From: Branchiostoma floridae
Lineage: Eukaryota; Chordata; Leptocardii; Amphioxiformes; Branchiostomatidae
NCBI RefSeq assembly: GCF_000003815.2
Contig: NC_049993.1
Location: 6,116,183-6,180,182, forward strand
Reading direction: 5' to 3'
DNA: 64,000 bases
A program made the translations under genes and the position numbers. The notes under the pieces were generated by a model. It was not told the DNA's origin. It made no database searches and worked only from the letters and a program-made list of their open reading frames with translations. Of this stretch, positions 1-10,840 are shown one piece after another (within the stretch, counting starts at the first letter, position 1; every line of letters begins with the position of its first letter).

Positions 1-665
1 GACATCCGCGCTCGCACCAATTTTCGGCCATTTCCAAAAAAAAAAAAAAAAGTTTCCGACCACACAATAAATTGTGCAAAGCAGCTGTAAAATGAGCACA
101 AATATTCCGTAGATTGAAAAAAAAGTATCAGAAAACAGATAACTAATGCCATATATAGAATGCCAAAATGAATCTAAAGTCAAAGAATAAGATGTGAAAG
201 GACGGAAAGAAAAAAATCTATTGTTGGTTGGGGGAGGTACCAGTACAGAAAATTCAGGTCCAGGGGATCATGGTATACCATGTGTGTTTAGTCCTATGTT
301 CAACCTTCCTGACCACTTTGATTTCATACTGAAGGCAACTTTTTTTTTTGGCCAAACTTTTTTTTTATTCGCTCGCTCGCATCAGTTCTGGAGTTCCCGG
401 AGGATGTCATCCATATAATCAAATCAACATGGCCTAACTTCAGTACAAAGGACAGGGATGTCTAAGTTGTAAGCTAGAAGGCTAAAATAATCTATTGGCA
501 CATCAGATACCTTTGTTGATATTACAAGCTAGGATCACTTTTGAATATAGAAACACATTAGAAATTTGGTGTAAATCATGCTTTGACCTCACTGTTACTG
601 TATGGTGAAGTTAGAAATCCATAGTTAGAATAGCAAACAGGATATGTCCTACCACATGTACTTAC
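1..665. other. No gene recognised; 3' flank or intron of OvoA copy 2
   Basis: This AT-rich stretch with poly-A and poly-T runs lies 3' of the last visible exon of the second OvoA copy. The next expected exon (104 nt in the complete gene, encoding the start of the FGE-like domain) was not found here, so it would lie left of the window or be lost. Confidence 0.5.
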
Positions 666-3600
666 TTGAATGTTTGCTGTCCATACTCCATACACCAACC
701 GTAAGAGGGAAAGTCCTCTGGTTTGCCAAAAGTCACCTCACCCCCCTCCACTTGAACAAGGGGGTTCTCTTGAATTGCAGTACCTTGCAGGGGGGTGGGG
801 GTGGGGGTGTGGGTGGGTGAGAGAAAATCGTAGACTGATAGTAACACAGGTACAAACCAATACAATCAAGATCCATAATATGAAGATATCATCACATTAC
901 TTAAAACCTTGTTTGCCCAGGGATAGGCATTTGAGCTTTTGTTTACTACAGTTTATGTTTAACATTGGTTTATATACAAAGAAGGAAATACTGATGAAGA
1001 AATTAGTCCTTGACCTAAGCGATTTGCAGCTACCATATAAAACAGACAATATGAAGCATACCATTCTATTCATGTCATGTACAATGTAACGTTAGTACCT
1101 GTGCTTGCTGGAGCGTACTTCCACTTGGGCGGGGTGGTTACCATGGTGATGGGCATCTGCCTGATCAGCACGGAGGACGTCTCGATGTGGATTTTCTCAT
1201 GCTCAACACCCATCATCACCGCCCACTGTGGACAGGGCAGCTGCAGTTAGACTTACACCTGATAAGTCCTTTCTCCTGCACAGAGCCTCCACCATGGCCC
1301 ATACATACGTTCTGCTAAATCGGCCTGAGGTTTCCCCTTTGGTTACCCTGGGAGCCAGACAGGACCGGGTAGCTAGCGATATAGCTAGCGAGTTTTGTTC
1401 GGGGAGCCAAGGCAGCCAGCCCGCCGACCTCACATTAGCGCTCCGTGGGAGTTTAAGCCCAAAGGAGTTATCGCTAGCCTCTCCTGGGATAGGGCATGTG
1501 GACCTAAGCATTAAACTCCCCTGGATGGTAATAGGAGCTTGGCGGGCATGACTGTCTTGGGCTACCGATAAACTGTCCAAGATGCCCGACCCCGGATGGC
1601 CCCCAGGGTACCCTTTGGTGGGTGTGGCCTTTGACCAATGATATCAGCCAATCAGAGAATTGTCTTTACCCTAAGAGCACTTTTAGGTAAATTACTTCCT
1701 GTTTAGGGGCCAAAAGTGGCGTCTATGTTTTTCATGTTTGTCTTTGTGTCATATGGGCCAGTGAAAGCTTAAAATAAATGATAAAAGTAGACATATTTAA
1801 AAAATATTATGTCAAGGAACAATTAACCAACAATTTGATATCGACCTTGACCTCTGACCTACCCATGGGTTGTCCTGGGTGATTGGCAGCTGGAGGGGCG
1901 TGTCCTCGATCAGCTGACGGATGCGATTGCGGACCAGGCGGCGAAACTCCACTGCCTCTGCCAATGGGGGCCACTGGAACCTGCCTCCCATACGGTAGTT
2001 CTCCTGTAATACATGTCAACAAGAAATTGACTATCTGATTTCTAGCCATTCGTCGGGAACCAGCGGGTATTCAATTTTAGAAGGAGGATGTTGAATGTTA
2101 TGTACCTGAAAATATTGCCCCAAGTCGTCATGTTTCCTCACAACATTAAAAGTACATGTAACTCATGTAACAAAATCATACAAATGCATAAATTATAAGT
2201 TTTTAGAGTAATATAGAGTCGATTCCGAGTCACCGAGAGGGTTTTGAAATAATATTTGTAATAAGTTTGAACTATCTAAGCAAAAGAATATTTCAGTCAC
2301 TGTAGTTCTAAATGTTTCAAACAAATGAAAATGAAAGTGTGAACATGTTTGAACCTATCTATATATGTTGGAAACATTGGGAAATTAATGGTACAAATAT
2401 CTCTTTATTTAGAACAATTTAGAAACATCTATGTGTTTTTGTTATTGTTGGAACATGTGATCATATGTTCCAACAATTTGCGTCATTTTTTTCCTCCATA
2501 AAAACTTTTATTACCCCAATAAACAAAGCTGCTTAGATGGGCCTTTTGTTTGGGTCTTGTATTCTTAGTAGACACTAGTGGCTCTTTTGTGAAAAGCTGT
2601 CAGACAGACACAATTTCCTGTACTTGGCAGGGATGTGTGAATTGCCCTCTTCCTAGCCCACTGACTCAGTTTCATCATTTTGTTTCACTGTTCGAACATA
2701 TGATCACATTTGATCACAAATGATAAATCTATGTTGGAACAGTTTAGAAACTAACAGAAATAATGGATTTGATGTTAGAAATGTTTCTAACATGTATGAA
2801 CACTATAGAAAATATTTAGAACATCACACAGATATTATAGATAGTTCTAAACAGTTACCTATCACATTTAGAATGTTATAAAGATTTTCAAAATGTTGGA
2901 ACAAAAGGCAAGAAAGACCCTCTTGGTAATGTGGAATCGACTCTAGGTCACACAAAGACAAACAAAAACCCCTGTTGTAGGTGACCTTCCTACCCGGACA
3001 TAACGAAATGTAACATTGATAACTCTGATCTCACACAAATTGCAGACAGTTGAAACTATATAATTCTTGTCTCAACTTATGGCAAAGGAATTCCTGATTT
3101 GATTGTCTTTATACCCCCCTAACATTAGGTGAAAATTGATCGGACGACGAGTCTGTGAGCTCTAAATTACGAGGAGGCATGACCCTGCTGCCGATGAAGA
3201 AATGGCAGAGTTTCCCCCTCCCGTCAGGGTCATGCCTCCTCGTAATTTAGAGCTTGCAGACTTAAAATGGCAGACTCGTCCGATCAATTTTCACCTAATC
3301 TGAGGGGGGTATTAAGACTCTGGTATTCAATTGAGGGATTGACCAACCAATGAAGGCCCTAATACTTTAAGATTGACGATGTAATCTCACCGTGTCATCC
3401 CAGGACATTTCGTCCACTCCGAGCTCGAACATCGTTTCAAAGTCCAGGTTGACCCTCTCTGTCATGAGCCCTGCCAGCATCAGCTTGTTCACATACACGG
3501 TGGCCGTGTGGGCGTAGTAGAAGATCAACGGCAGCCTCAGGCGGTCAGGACACTTGTAGAAGGCATCTTCATCTGCAAGCAGACGTTAGAGCTCTTTTTC

Positions 3601-4441
3601 ATAAAAAATGTTCCTAACTTCAATACTGTACTGAAAACACGGATTACTTTAGGCAAATCACACTGACTTCAAAGTGAGTGCCAAGAAAAAGTGATGAAGA
3701 CTAAAATTTCTTGGGAAATGCAAACTCACCCTTCAGACCGACAAATAGGCTTTCATTCAAATCATAGCTGGCTTCAAAGTACTTCAGGATGTCGCTGGAG
3801 AGAGCACAGAAGATGAAAACTTTAAAAGCATTAACGTTAAATCCTATTAACCTCCTAAACAATTAGAATTGTAAATTTGGTGACAAAAGACTACATGAGC
3901 AGGGATTAAGATTATAACTGATTTTTTAAAAAAGTAATTAAAAGCCTTTTTGTCATGTGTAATTTTGTCTAGCCTGACAAGACCGCAGCAGTTTGGAATT
4001 TTGGCATTCTGTGCAATTAACAGAAGTGTGCCCTAATCCGTTGTGCAATTGACCAGCTTCTACTGTAAGGCTATGTACGCCTTAAATGGTACATTCGGTG
4101 TGCAAACTTGGTAGGATCAATCTCGCTCCTTAGCAGCCAGTCTGACTGACCGGCCTCCTGCAAGCTGGCAGTTAAAGATTCCGGTAGCCAAAAATATTCC
4201 TAGCAACCTGCCGGCTTCATTCCTGACTGCCAGCTTTTGATACTATCTTATGCTAGCGTAAGATCTGCTTGGAGATTAAAAGATTATATTAGGTCTTGAC
4301 ACCACTAATTCAGTAACCGAAAGGTTAATGCATATCAAAACATTTTTGAACTCTTACTTACCCTTTACTACAGGAGGAGAGGTCCAGAGGGGTTGTGCCA
4401 GTGGTGCGGTACTTTCCGGTCAGCACATTGGTCATCGCCAT
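666..4441 (-). CDS. ovoA: Second OvoA copy, first six coding exons (partial)
   Basis: Six exons read on the minus strand: 4362-4441, 3730-3794, 3391-3572, 1863-2003, 1099-1225 and 666-783. Their lengths (80, 65, 182, 141, 127, 118 nt) are identical to the first six coding exons of the complete OvoA gene at 15.5-29.5 kb. Joined, they give about 237 residues in one open frame. The frame covers the DinB-like iron-binding domain, including the EHEKIHIET segment (HX3HXE), and the start of the FGE-like domain (GKPEDFPSYGW). Most differences from the complete copy are silent or conservative; the exon at 1099-1225 differs at about 6 of 127 bases. No frameshift or stop is seen. Proposed start is ATG at 4441, matching the other copy. 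The 3' half is outside the window or missing. It could be a true tandem paralogue, a truncated copy, or a badly placed second haplotype. Confidence 0.85.
1226..1862. other. Intron of OvoA copy 2 with unique GC-rich insert
   Basis: The first 35 or so bases next to the exon (1226-1262) are nearly identical to the matching intron of the complete gene at 26067-26103, then the two diverge abruptly. The segment 1263-1650 is GC-richer than its surroundings and holds open frames on both strands (for example 1203-1580 minus) that resemble no family I know. It is probably an inserted repeat. Confidence 0.4.
2214..2945. mobile_element. Inverted-repeat DNA element, TAGAGTCGATTCC ends
   Basis: The left end at 2214 begins TAGAGTCGATTCC and the right end at 2945 is its reverse complement. 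Similarity extends inward through a GAGAGGGT / AAGAGGGT block. The 732-bp interior is AT-rich and rich in GTTGGAAC/GTTCTAAA-type words, with no coding frame. No clear target duplication is seen. It lies in an intron of OvoA copy 2. Confidence 0.6.
3112..3311. mobile_element. Foldback MITE, TTA target duplication
   Basis: The 200-bp element starts TACCCCCCTAACATTAGG and ends in the inverted form. The two arms match over about 80 bp, so it can fold into one long hairpin. It is flanked by TTA on both sides, which fits the PIF/Harbinger superfamily. Inserted in an intron of OvoA copy 2. Confidence 0.7.
4140..4290. mobile_element. MITE fragment, CTCCAAGCAGATC-type end
   Basis: The right half (TTTGATACTATCTTATG followed by a CTGCTTGGAGAT end) matches the right half of the complete element at 59715-59874. 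The left end is too degraded to place. Confidence 0.45.
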
Positions 4442-4537
4442 TTCATCAACAACTTTCTCCTCAACTTGTCTTAAATAGAAAACTCGGGAACTGTTCGATA
4501 CCCCCTAATGTATGAAGATAAGATAATAACGAATCAA

Positions 4538-4689
4538 TCTCCAAGCAGAAGTCATATAATAAGTCGCGGAGATATAGTAGTACTGTAGTCGGAAAATTCC
4601 TGACTACTACTGTAACAGTAAGTATCTGTAGTCAGAAAATTCCTGACTACTACTATTAATATCTCCACGACTTAACCTCTGCTTGGAGA
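4538..4689. mobile_element. Palindromic MITE, CTCCAAGCAGA ends
   Basis: ATCTCCAAGCAGA at 4538 is mirrored by TCTGCTTGGAGA near 4689. Between them two arms containing AAAATTCCTGACTACTACT repeat as an inverted pair. No coding capacity. Confidence 0.55.
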
Positions 4690-5530
4690 GCAGGTAGATA
4701 CGACATAATCCAGGACCAAGAAAACCATTGGTAGAGATGAGATAATAATCAATCAGGCCTTGGACCCACTGGACAGACATACAAGTTATGTAAGCCAAGC
4801 TTTTACCCTACTTGCCAGGTATTTATACGTTTTGTGTGGTGTGTCTTCACGACTGGCTTTACCGGTTCTTTATGATGAACTGTATAAAGGGACCATGTCA
4901 TATGGCCATTTTTTCAGGTCAACAAAGCGTAACTCAACTTTTCCCTGCTACTACTTAAGTCCTCTAATGCTGTGCATACTTTCCACAGCAAATCACTTCC
5001 TTTTGCAATTGCCTTAGAGTCCTGGCTGATCTGGAAAATGTTGTTGATATGATGATACTGCCCCTCCCCCCAAAAAGATCACATGCATAATACAGCAGTC
5101 TAAAACCAACAAATTATTAAGAGAGGACTACATGCCACATATTTAAACTTATACAAAGACAGATCTAGATACATTTATGTAGGAAATCTGTGATTCAGGA
5201 GCAATTTGTATTGCTATGTATTCCTATATGGAATCATCATAATCTGATCATGATCTGCTAACAACAAAGAGTGACAACTATAGTTGTTGCCAAATATGTG
5301 TAACACCCATTAACCTTAACTTTAACCTCCTTGCCTACAAGCAGACAGCAAGCAGACAAACAGTTGCACATATGACAGATAAGATGTAAAAGGATTCTAA
5401 ACTCACCTGGCTGTTGATAACAAAGTAAACAGTGCAGGTCATGTAGAGCTGACAATGCTCAGGTCAATACACCAGATTATAAAATGCGCTTTTAATAGGC
5501 AGCCGCATGATTTTGCTGTCTCCGCCTAAG
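4690..5530. other. Intergenic, nothing recognised
   Basis: AT-rich DNA with short chance frames only. It separates OvoA copy 2 from the LINE and may include 5' flank of copy 2. Confidence 0.4.
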
Positions 5531-5959
5531 GGCCTCTTTTAAGAGCGAATGTCTGTAAGGGTCAAACAATGGTGGCACCGGTCAAAAAATAGATTTGGCT
5601 CCTTTTTTGCACAGTGATAGTACTTGGTACACAACCCCTCAAAATAGCTTTCTTTCTTCTCAGAACCCCTCGTTGCCATGGCAACAGGCCAAAGAAGTTT
5701 GGGGGCCATTTTGCCGGATTTGAGCATTTCAAAAACATGAAAATTGGCCAACTTAAGGGCACTATCACTCCTGAATCCCGAATTGAGATCGACCTTGCAT
5801 GGCCTAGGCATCCTGAAGTGGAGGAGCAGACCTAGAGGATGTAAAGCCGGTAGGAACCATGCACGACACATACAAACAGTCATTGGGAATAGACCACCCG
5901 CTAATTACATCCAATCAAGGCATGTACCCCAGCTGCTTCCTGTCAAGACAGAACAATAG

Positions 5960-6741
5960 GTGAAAACATTCCGCCGGCCACGGCACATGCCCCGAATTCT
6001 GCTTACCAACACCAGGTCGCTTGTAAACAAGCTTGATGAGTTTCAAGCGATCCTGTCCACTTCCAGTGTTGACATCGCAGTTGTGACTGAAACATGGTTT
6101 ACTCCACAGCTACCAGCCGAACTGACATCCATACAGGATTTTAACCTCTTTTCTAAATGCAGAAGTGACAAGCGAGGAGGGGGAGTGGCGGTGTACATTA
6201 AGGAGAACATTCCCTCGAAGCCTATGAACATTGTCGTCCCAACAGAACTTGAGTGTGTTTGGATGCACATCCGTCCCCACTGGCTCCCGAGATCTGTGTC
6301 ATCTATCGCTCTGTGCGCGGTATATCATCCACCCAACTCACCTCATGAAGAGGCATTACTGGATTTCTTGGCTACGTCGATTGATGACATTCGCAGACAT
6401 ACCCTGACGTCGGCGTGGTTGTCCTCGGCGACCTTAACCGCCTGGATGTTACCGGCCTGTGCTCGCAGCACTCACTGACACAACTCGTGAAGGTGCCGAC
6501 TCGTGACAATGCCATCCTCGACCAGATACTTGCGTCGGACTGCTTAGCCACTTGTTACCAAGAGCCAACAACAGTTCCCCCGATTGGCGACAGCGACCAC
6601 AACTGCGTTATCTGGGAGGGAAGTCCAACTTCTAATACCGGAAACGAGACACATAAGAAACAGGTACGACCCCTGCGTGAGTCAGACTTGCGGGCCTTTG
6701 GATGTTGGATTACCCATCCGATAAGTGTACTGTGCAGATAA
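5960..6741 (+). pseudogene. LINE endonuclease domain, frameshifted
   Basis: 5960-6478 reads as the start of an APE-type endonuclease: an LLTNTRSLVNKLDEF N-terminal strand, then VVTETWF and a region ending near 6395. The frame then moves to 6415-6741, where VVLGDLN and SDHNCVIW provide the later catalytic boxes. A second shift near 6705-6725 leads into the linker. The family cuts target DNA to prime reverse transcription; this copy cannot make an intact protein. Confidence 0.8.
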
Positions 6742-6885
6742 CACACAGGAGAAGTACTCAGCGTTCTACACCACTCTCCTTCGTGCTGTGGACAGTTTCT
6801 TCCCTACCAGGACTGTACGAATCCACAAGCAAGATAAGCCCTGGATAACTCCACATCTAAAAACTCTGATCAGAGACCGACAGAG

Positions 6886-6917
6886 TAGCCTCCATAGAGA
6901 GCCTGCTATGGAGGCTA
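6886..6917. mobile_element. 32-bp terminal-repeat-only DNA element, 9-bp target duplication
   Basis: The element begins TAGCCTCCATAG and ends CTATGGAGGCTA. It is flanked on both sides by CCGACAGAG (6877-6885 and 6918-6926). Removing the element and one flank copy restores the LINE frame across the site, which confirms an insertion. Its ends and target-duplication size match the larger element at 8000-8530. The 9-bp duplication suggests a Mutator-like superfamily, by inference. Confidence 0.85.
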
Positions 6918-7038
6918 CCGACAGAGGGCCTTTGCGGAAGGGAATCACCCTAAGTGGAAGCACCTTCGTAACAAGATCAGCAAAACCATTCAGTCCTCGA
7001 AGAAAGCCTTCTACAGGAATAAGATCGAGCACCTTAAA

Positions 7039-8007
7039 GTGGCAGATCCAAGAAAATGGTACAAAGCCATCAAAGAACTAACTAATAGCAGCAAGGGACA
7101 ACTTTGTGTTGAAGTGCCCGGCGTTCCGTCTTCATCGCCCAAGTCTGTAGCAGACGCCATCAACATGCACCTGGCAGCGGCATCACAGCAACACGCCCCT
7201 CTGCAGCTCCAGGATCTCCCAGCGTACCTGCCTGCCCCAGCCCCACCACCCACTGTCTCCCTCTGGTTTATGTGGCACAGGCTCAAGCAGGTGAAGATCG
7301 GTAAGGCTACTGGCAGTGACAACATTTCCCCCAGAATTGTCCGGGAGTTCGCGTTTGAGCTGAGCCAACCGCTGTGCGATATTATAAACACATCGCTCTG
7401 CCAAGGTGTTGTTCCTGACGCTTGGAGGGAAGCGGACGTCATACCGGTCCCGAAGGAAATGCCGCCAAGTCTGTCAAAGTTAAGACCCATCTCACTGACA
7501 TCAGTTTTTGCCAAGGTGTGCGAAGGCATCATTACGGACTGGTGTCTCAAGGACATACTTCCTAGTGTAGACCCGCGACAGTATGGATCCCTGCGTGGCC
7601 GGTCCACGACACACTACCTTACACTCCTGACACACAAGCTGCTGGAAACAGCTGACAAACGAAGCCATATGTCCACACTAGTACTTACGGATTTCTCACG
7701 TGCTTTTGACTCTGTCCATCACCAAACTGCCGTCAACAAACTGATCGAGCTCGGGGTGCGCCCGTCCGTCGTTCCGTGGATTATCAGCTTTCTCTCTGAA
7801 CGGCGCCAGCGCGTTAAGTACCAAGGGGAAGTTTCTGAATGGCAGACACTAACATGTGGAGTACCACAAGGCACCAAGTTAGGTCCACTGATCTTCTTGG
7901 TACTGGTGAATGACGCGGTTCCTGTCGACCAATCAACAGCAGACACCTTTAAGTTTGTCGACGACCTGTCTTTGTTGGAGCCACGACACGTGCTCAGTGT
8001 AGCCTCC
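7039..8007 (+). pseudogene. LINE reverse transcriptase domain, N-terminal part
   Basis: The frame carries successive reverse-transcriptase blocks: KATGSDNISPRIV (block 1), RPISLTSVFAKVCE (block 2), VLTDFSRAFDSVHH (block A, catalytic Asp), CGVPQGTKLGPLIFL (block B) and FKFVDDLSLL (block C with the DD pair). It stops at the element inserted at 8000 and resumes at 8540. Confidence 0.9.
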
Positions 8008-8530
8008 ATAGCAGGCTCTCTATGGNNNNNNNNNNNNNNNNNNNNNNNNNNNNNNNNNNNNNNNNNNNNNNNNNNNNNNNNNNNNNNNNNNNNNNNNNNN
8101 NNNNNNNNNNNNNNNNNNNNNNNNNNNNNNNNNNNNNNNNNNNNNNNNNNNNNNNNNNNNNNNNNNNNNNNNNNNNNNNNNNNNNNNNNNNNNNNNNNNN
8201 NNNNNNNNNNNNNNNNNNNNNNNNNNNNNNNNNNNNNNNNNNNNNNNNNNNNNNNNNNNNNNNNNNNNNNNNNNNNNNNNNNNNNNNNNNNNNNNNNNNN
8301 NNNNNNNNNNNNNNNNNNNNNNNNNNNNNNNNNNNNNNNNNNNNNNNNNNNNNNNNNNNNNNNNNNNNNNNNNNNNNNNNNNNNNNNNNNNNNNNNNNNN
8401 NNNNNNNNNNNNNNNNNNNNNNNNNNNNNNNNNNTCTATCAGAAAAGGCCAGCAATCAGCGACCCAGTACAAAAAGAAATGGCCAGCAAAAGTGCCAAAA
8501 AAGGCCATAGAGAGCCTGCTATGGAGGCTA
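8000..8530. mobile_element. Mutator-like non-autonomous element, 9-bp target duplication, interior unsequenced
   Basis: It starts TAGCCTCCATAG and ends CTATGGAGGCTA, with terminal repeats of at least 26 bp. TGCTCAGTG occurs at both flanks (7991-7999 and 8531-8539). Most of the interior is the N run 8026-8434. Removal of the element plus one flank restores the LINE frame between the FVDD box and the next block. Confidence 0.85.
8026..8434. other. Assembly gap (N)
   Basis: A run of unknown bases inside the DNA element at 8000-8530. Open frames drawn through it have no meaning. Confidence 1.
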
Positions 8531-8539
8531 TGCTCAGTG

Positions 8540-8682
8540 CGCCCACCATCCAAGATGATGTCGACGGCTTGGCCCGATGGACCGAAGATAACCTCATGAC
8601 TTTGAATCCGTCGAAATGTAAAGTCCTTGTTTTTTGTTTCATGAAGAACCCCCACCCCCACCTGTGATCACAGTTGGTCCTA
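8540..8682 (+). pseudogene. LINE reverse transcriptase, middle part
   Basis: Continues the reverse transcriptase after block C, with DDVDGLARWTEDNLMTLNPS and then KCKVLVF, the usual thumb-side motif of CR1/L2 enzymes. The frame slips within a C-rich run near 8650-8662, then the next DNA element interrupts it. Confidence 0.8.
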
Positions 8683-10277
8683 GAGGGTCTGCATGGAGGG
8701 TCCTGACAACGCTTTACGCTAAATTCGGGACGATCGACAACGCTTTACGTTAAATTCACGAAGGCCGGCAACGTTTTACGCTAAATTCAGAAAGGCTGGC
8801 AACGGTTTTCGCTATTTAAAGATGTTGCCCAAGTTTCCTGTCAAGCATAAAGATGAACCACATACTAGAGTCGGCCTGAATGTTCTGTCTTGCTGTTTCT
8901 GTTATTGACTCAAATAGAAATCAACGAGTAGATACATGTAGGTGTTGTTATAAACACATGTACACGTAAGCCTACACAGGCTTTGACTCATTCTTTGCAT
9001 TCTCAGGCATTCGGATGTAGGGATTGGGAGTGACCAAGTTAAGCCGGGCAAGAAAATCCGGATACATAAAGAACAAGTTACAAATGTTACCGAATTGGTG
9101 TTACCGATTTAAACATTCTGTAGAGTACGAAACTACTACAATGCAAACAAATAGTGAAGATAAACGTTTGACTGCAGTTTTACCTGTCAATGCCGAGAAC
9201 AGCCCGTGTCGATTTAGATGGTCTGGTATGTAGGAAGTAGGACTCGGAGCTGCCTTTATGCCTAAAAACTGGTTAGACCGGTGATTATGAATCACAAATG
9301 AACAGACCGAATCACGAATGAACAGACTGAAGGAGATAATAGCCTTTTGCATATGTAACTATAGTAGTCTGTCCGTAATTAGATGGAAATTTTCAACAAC
9401 TTAACGTATCTGGTTAGTACTCGTGGTGAACGTTTTCATGTCACACAGTGACGTTACACAGGCCACCAGAAACTTAAACCCGAAATGATAGGTATGTTTT
9501 GATTTATGATATTGAGAAAACTGTGGCTGCATTGACCACTCGATGCACAGTTCAGTGTGGGTGAGGCGTCGCAAGGGAAGTCCGGGAAATTTGTGAAATC
9601 CTTACCCCTGAAACGCCGCGTTCTGAGTTTTTGTAAGAAAATTTTGATTTGATGGATATTATATAAAGCTAAATCTAATGACATTTCTATCAGCAAAAAA
9701 GGTGTTTGAGGTTGACACGTCACATCCCCAACATATTTTCAGCATTTCGAGCGCCAAAGGCACGAGGCGGCGCAACGGGAGGACCATGGAAATTTTGAAA
9801 TCTTGAACCTCTAAGATGATATTTCCTGCATTTTGATAGGCAAATTTTGCTGCCAGACTAAGCTAGCTACCTTCAATAACATTCCCATTAACGGCAAAAG
9901 GTGAGGGCGAGGCCTCCGATACATATTTTGGCTTGTCGATGACCGAATGTGAAAGGATTTGCAAGGGAAATTTTGAAATCTTGATCATCTGAAACGCAAT
10001 TTCCCATGTTTTGAGGGGCTAAATTCACTGGTAGACTACCCTTCGACTTATGAATTTTGGGAGACCAGGCTACGATTTACGGGTAATTTTTAGGCTAGAT
10101 TACGCTTTACGTGAAATTTTTAGGCTAGATTACGCTTTACGTGAAATACACTGGCTACGCTTTACAGTCAATTTTCCATCCTCACTACGAATTACGTGAA
10201 ATAAAATAGCTTCCCTACGAATTACGCGAAACTAAAAGGCCTGCCTACGCCTTACGGAAAAGAGCATACAGACCCTC
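8683..10277. mobile_element. 1.6-kb non-autonomous DNA transposon with subterminal ACGCTTTACG repeats
   Basis: Ends are GAGGGTCTGCATG (left) and, inverted, GAGGGTCTGTATG (right). GTCCTA flanks both sides (8677-8682 and 10278-10283), a 6-bp target duplication. Joining the flanks restores the LINE coding frame. Near the left end a unit with ACGCTTTACGCTAAATTC repeats about four times; near the right end ACGCTTTACGTGAAAT-type units repeat about six times in the same orientation. The middle (about 9540-10040) has three degenerate copies of a block of roughly 190 bp. No transposase frame is seen. Superfamily not assigned. Confidence 0.85.
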
Positions 10278-10840
10278 GTCCTACACAGCTGGAGGTCGTC
10301 GAGTTTGCCCGCATTTTAGGTGTCATCCTCCAAAGCAACCTGAAGTGGTCTAAACAAGTCGAAACGATGGTTGGGAAGGGAAACAAAAGACTGTACATGT
10401 TAAGAACACTGTCCAAGTATGGCCTAACTACTGGTGACCTTGTACTTGTCTATATTGGTTTTGTGCGCCCGGTATTGGAATACGCATGCCAAGTGTGGCA
10501 TCCAGGATTGACTGTTGCTGAATGTAAGTCAATTGAAAGAGTGCAGAAGAGAGCTTGTAGGATAATCCTCGGACAGAACTATACCTGCTACAGCTCGGCA
10601 CTGACTGAACTCTCCCTCACATCACTGTCTCAGAGACGTCATGACCTATGCAGATCTTATGCTCGTTCACTGTATAGATCCCCGACCTACAGGGACTGGT
10701 TCCCTCCCTGTCGTAAGGAGATTACTGGCAGAAATACACGTTCAGCCAACAAACTGCAGGTCCCCAGAGCCAACACCTCTCGTTTAAGGAAAAGTCCAAT
10801 ATACTATATGGTCTCACTACTCAATGACGACATTGTATGA
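10278..10840 (+). pseudogene. LINE reverse transcriptase, C-terminal part
   Basis: After the inserted element the frame runs to a stop at 10838-10840. It shows LGVILQSNLKWSKQV, then YIGFVRPVLEYACQVWHPGL and IERVQKRACRIILG, typical of CR1/L2 reverse transcriptase tails. The 3' UTR follows to about 11040. Confidence 0.88.

Noticed and set aside
1203..1580. 125-codon minus-strand frame in OvoA copy 2 intron
   Set aside because: It overlaps an OvoA exon in a different frame and resembles nothing known.
5539..5883. Minus-strand 114-codon frame as a gene
   Set aside because: It is the antisense of the LINE 5' region.
8020..8661. Open frames spanning the N run
   Set aside because: They consist mostly of unknown bases.
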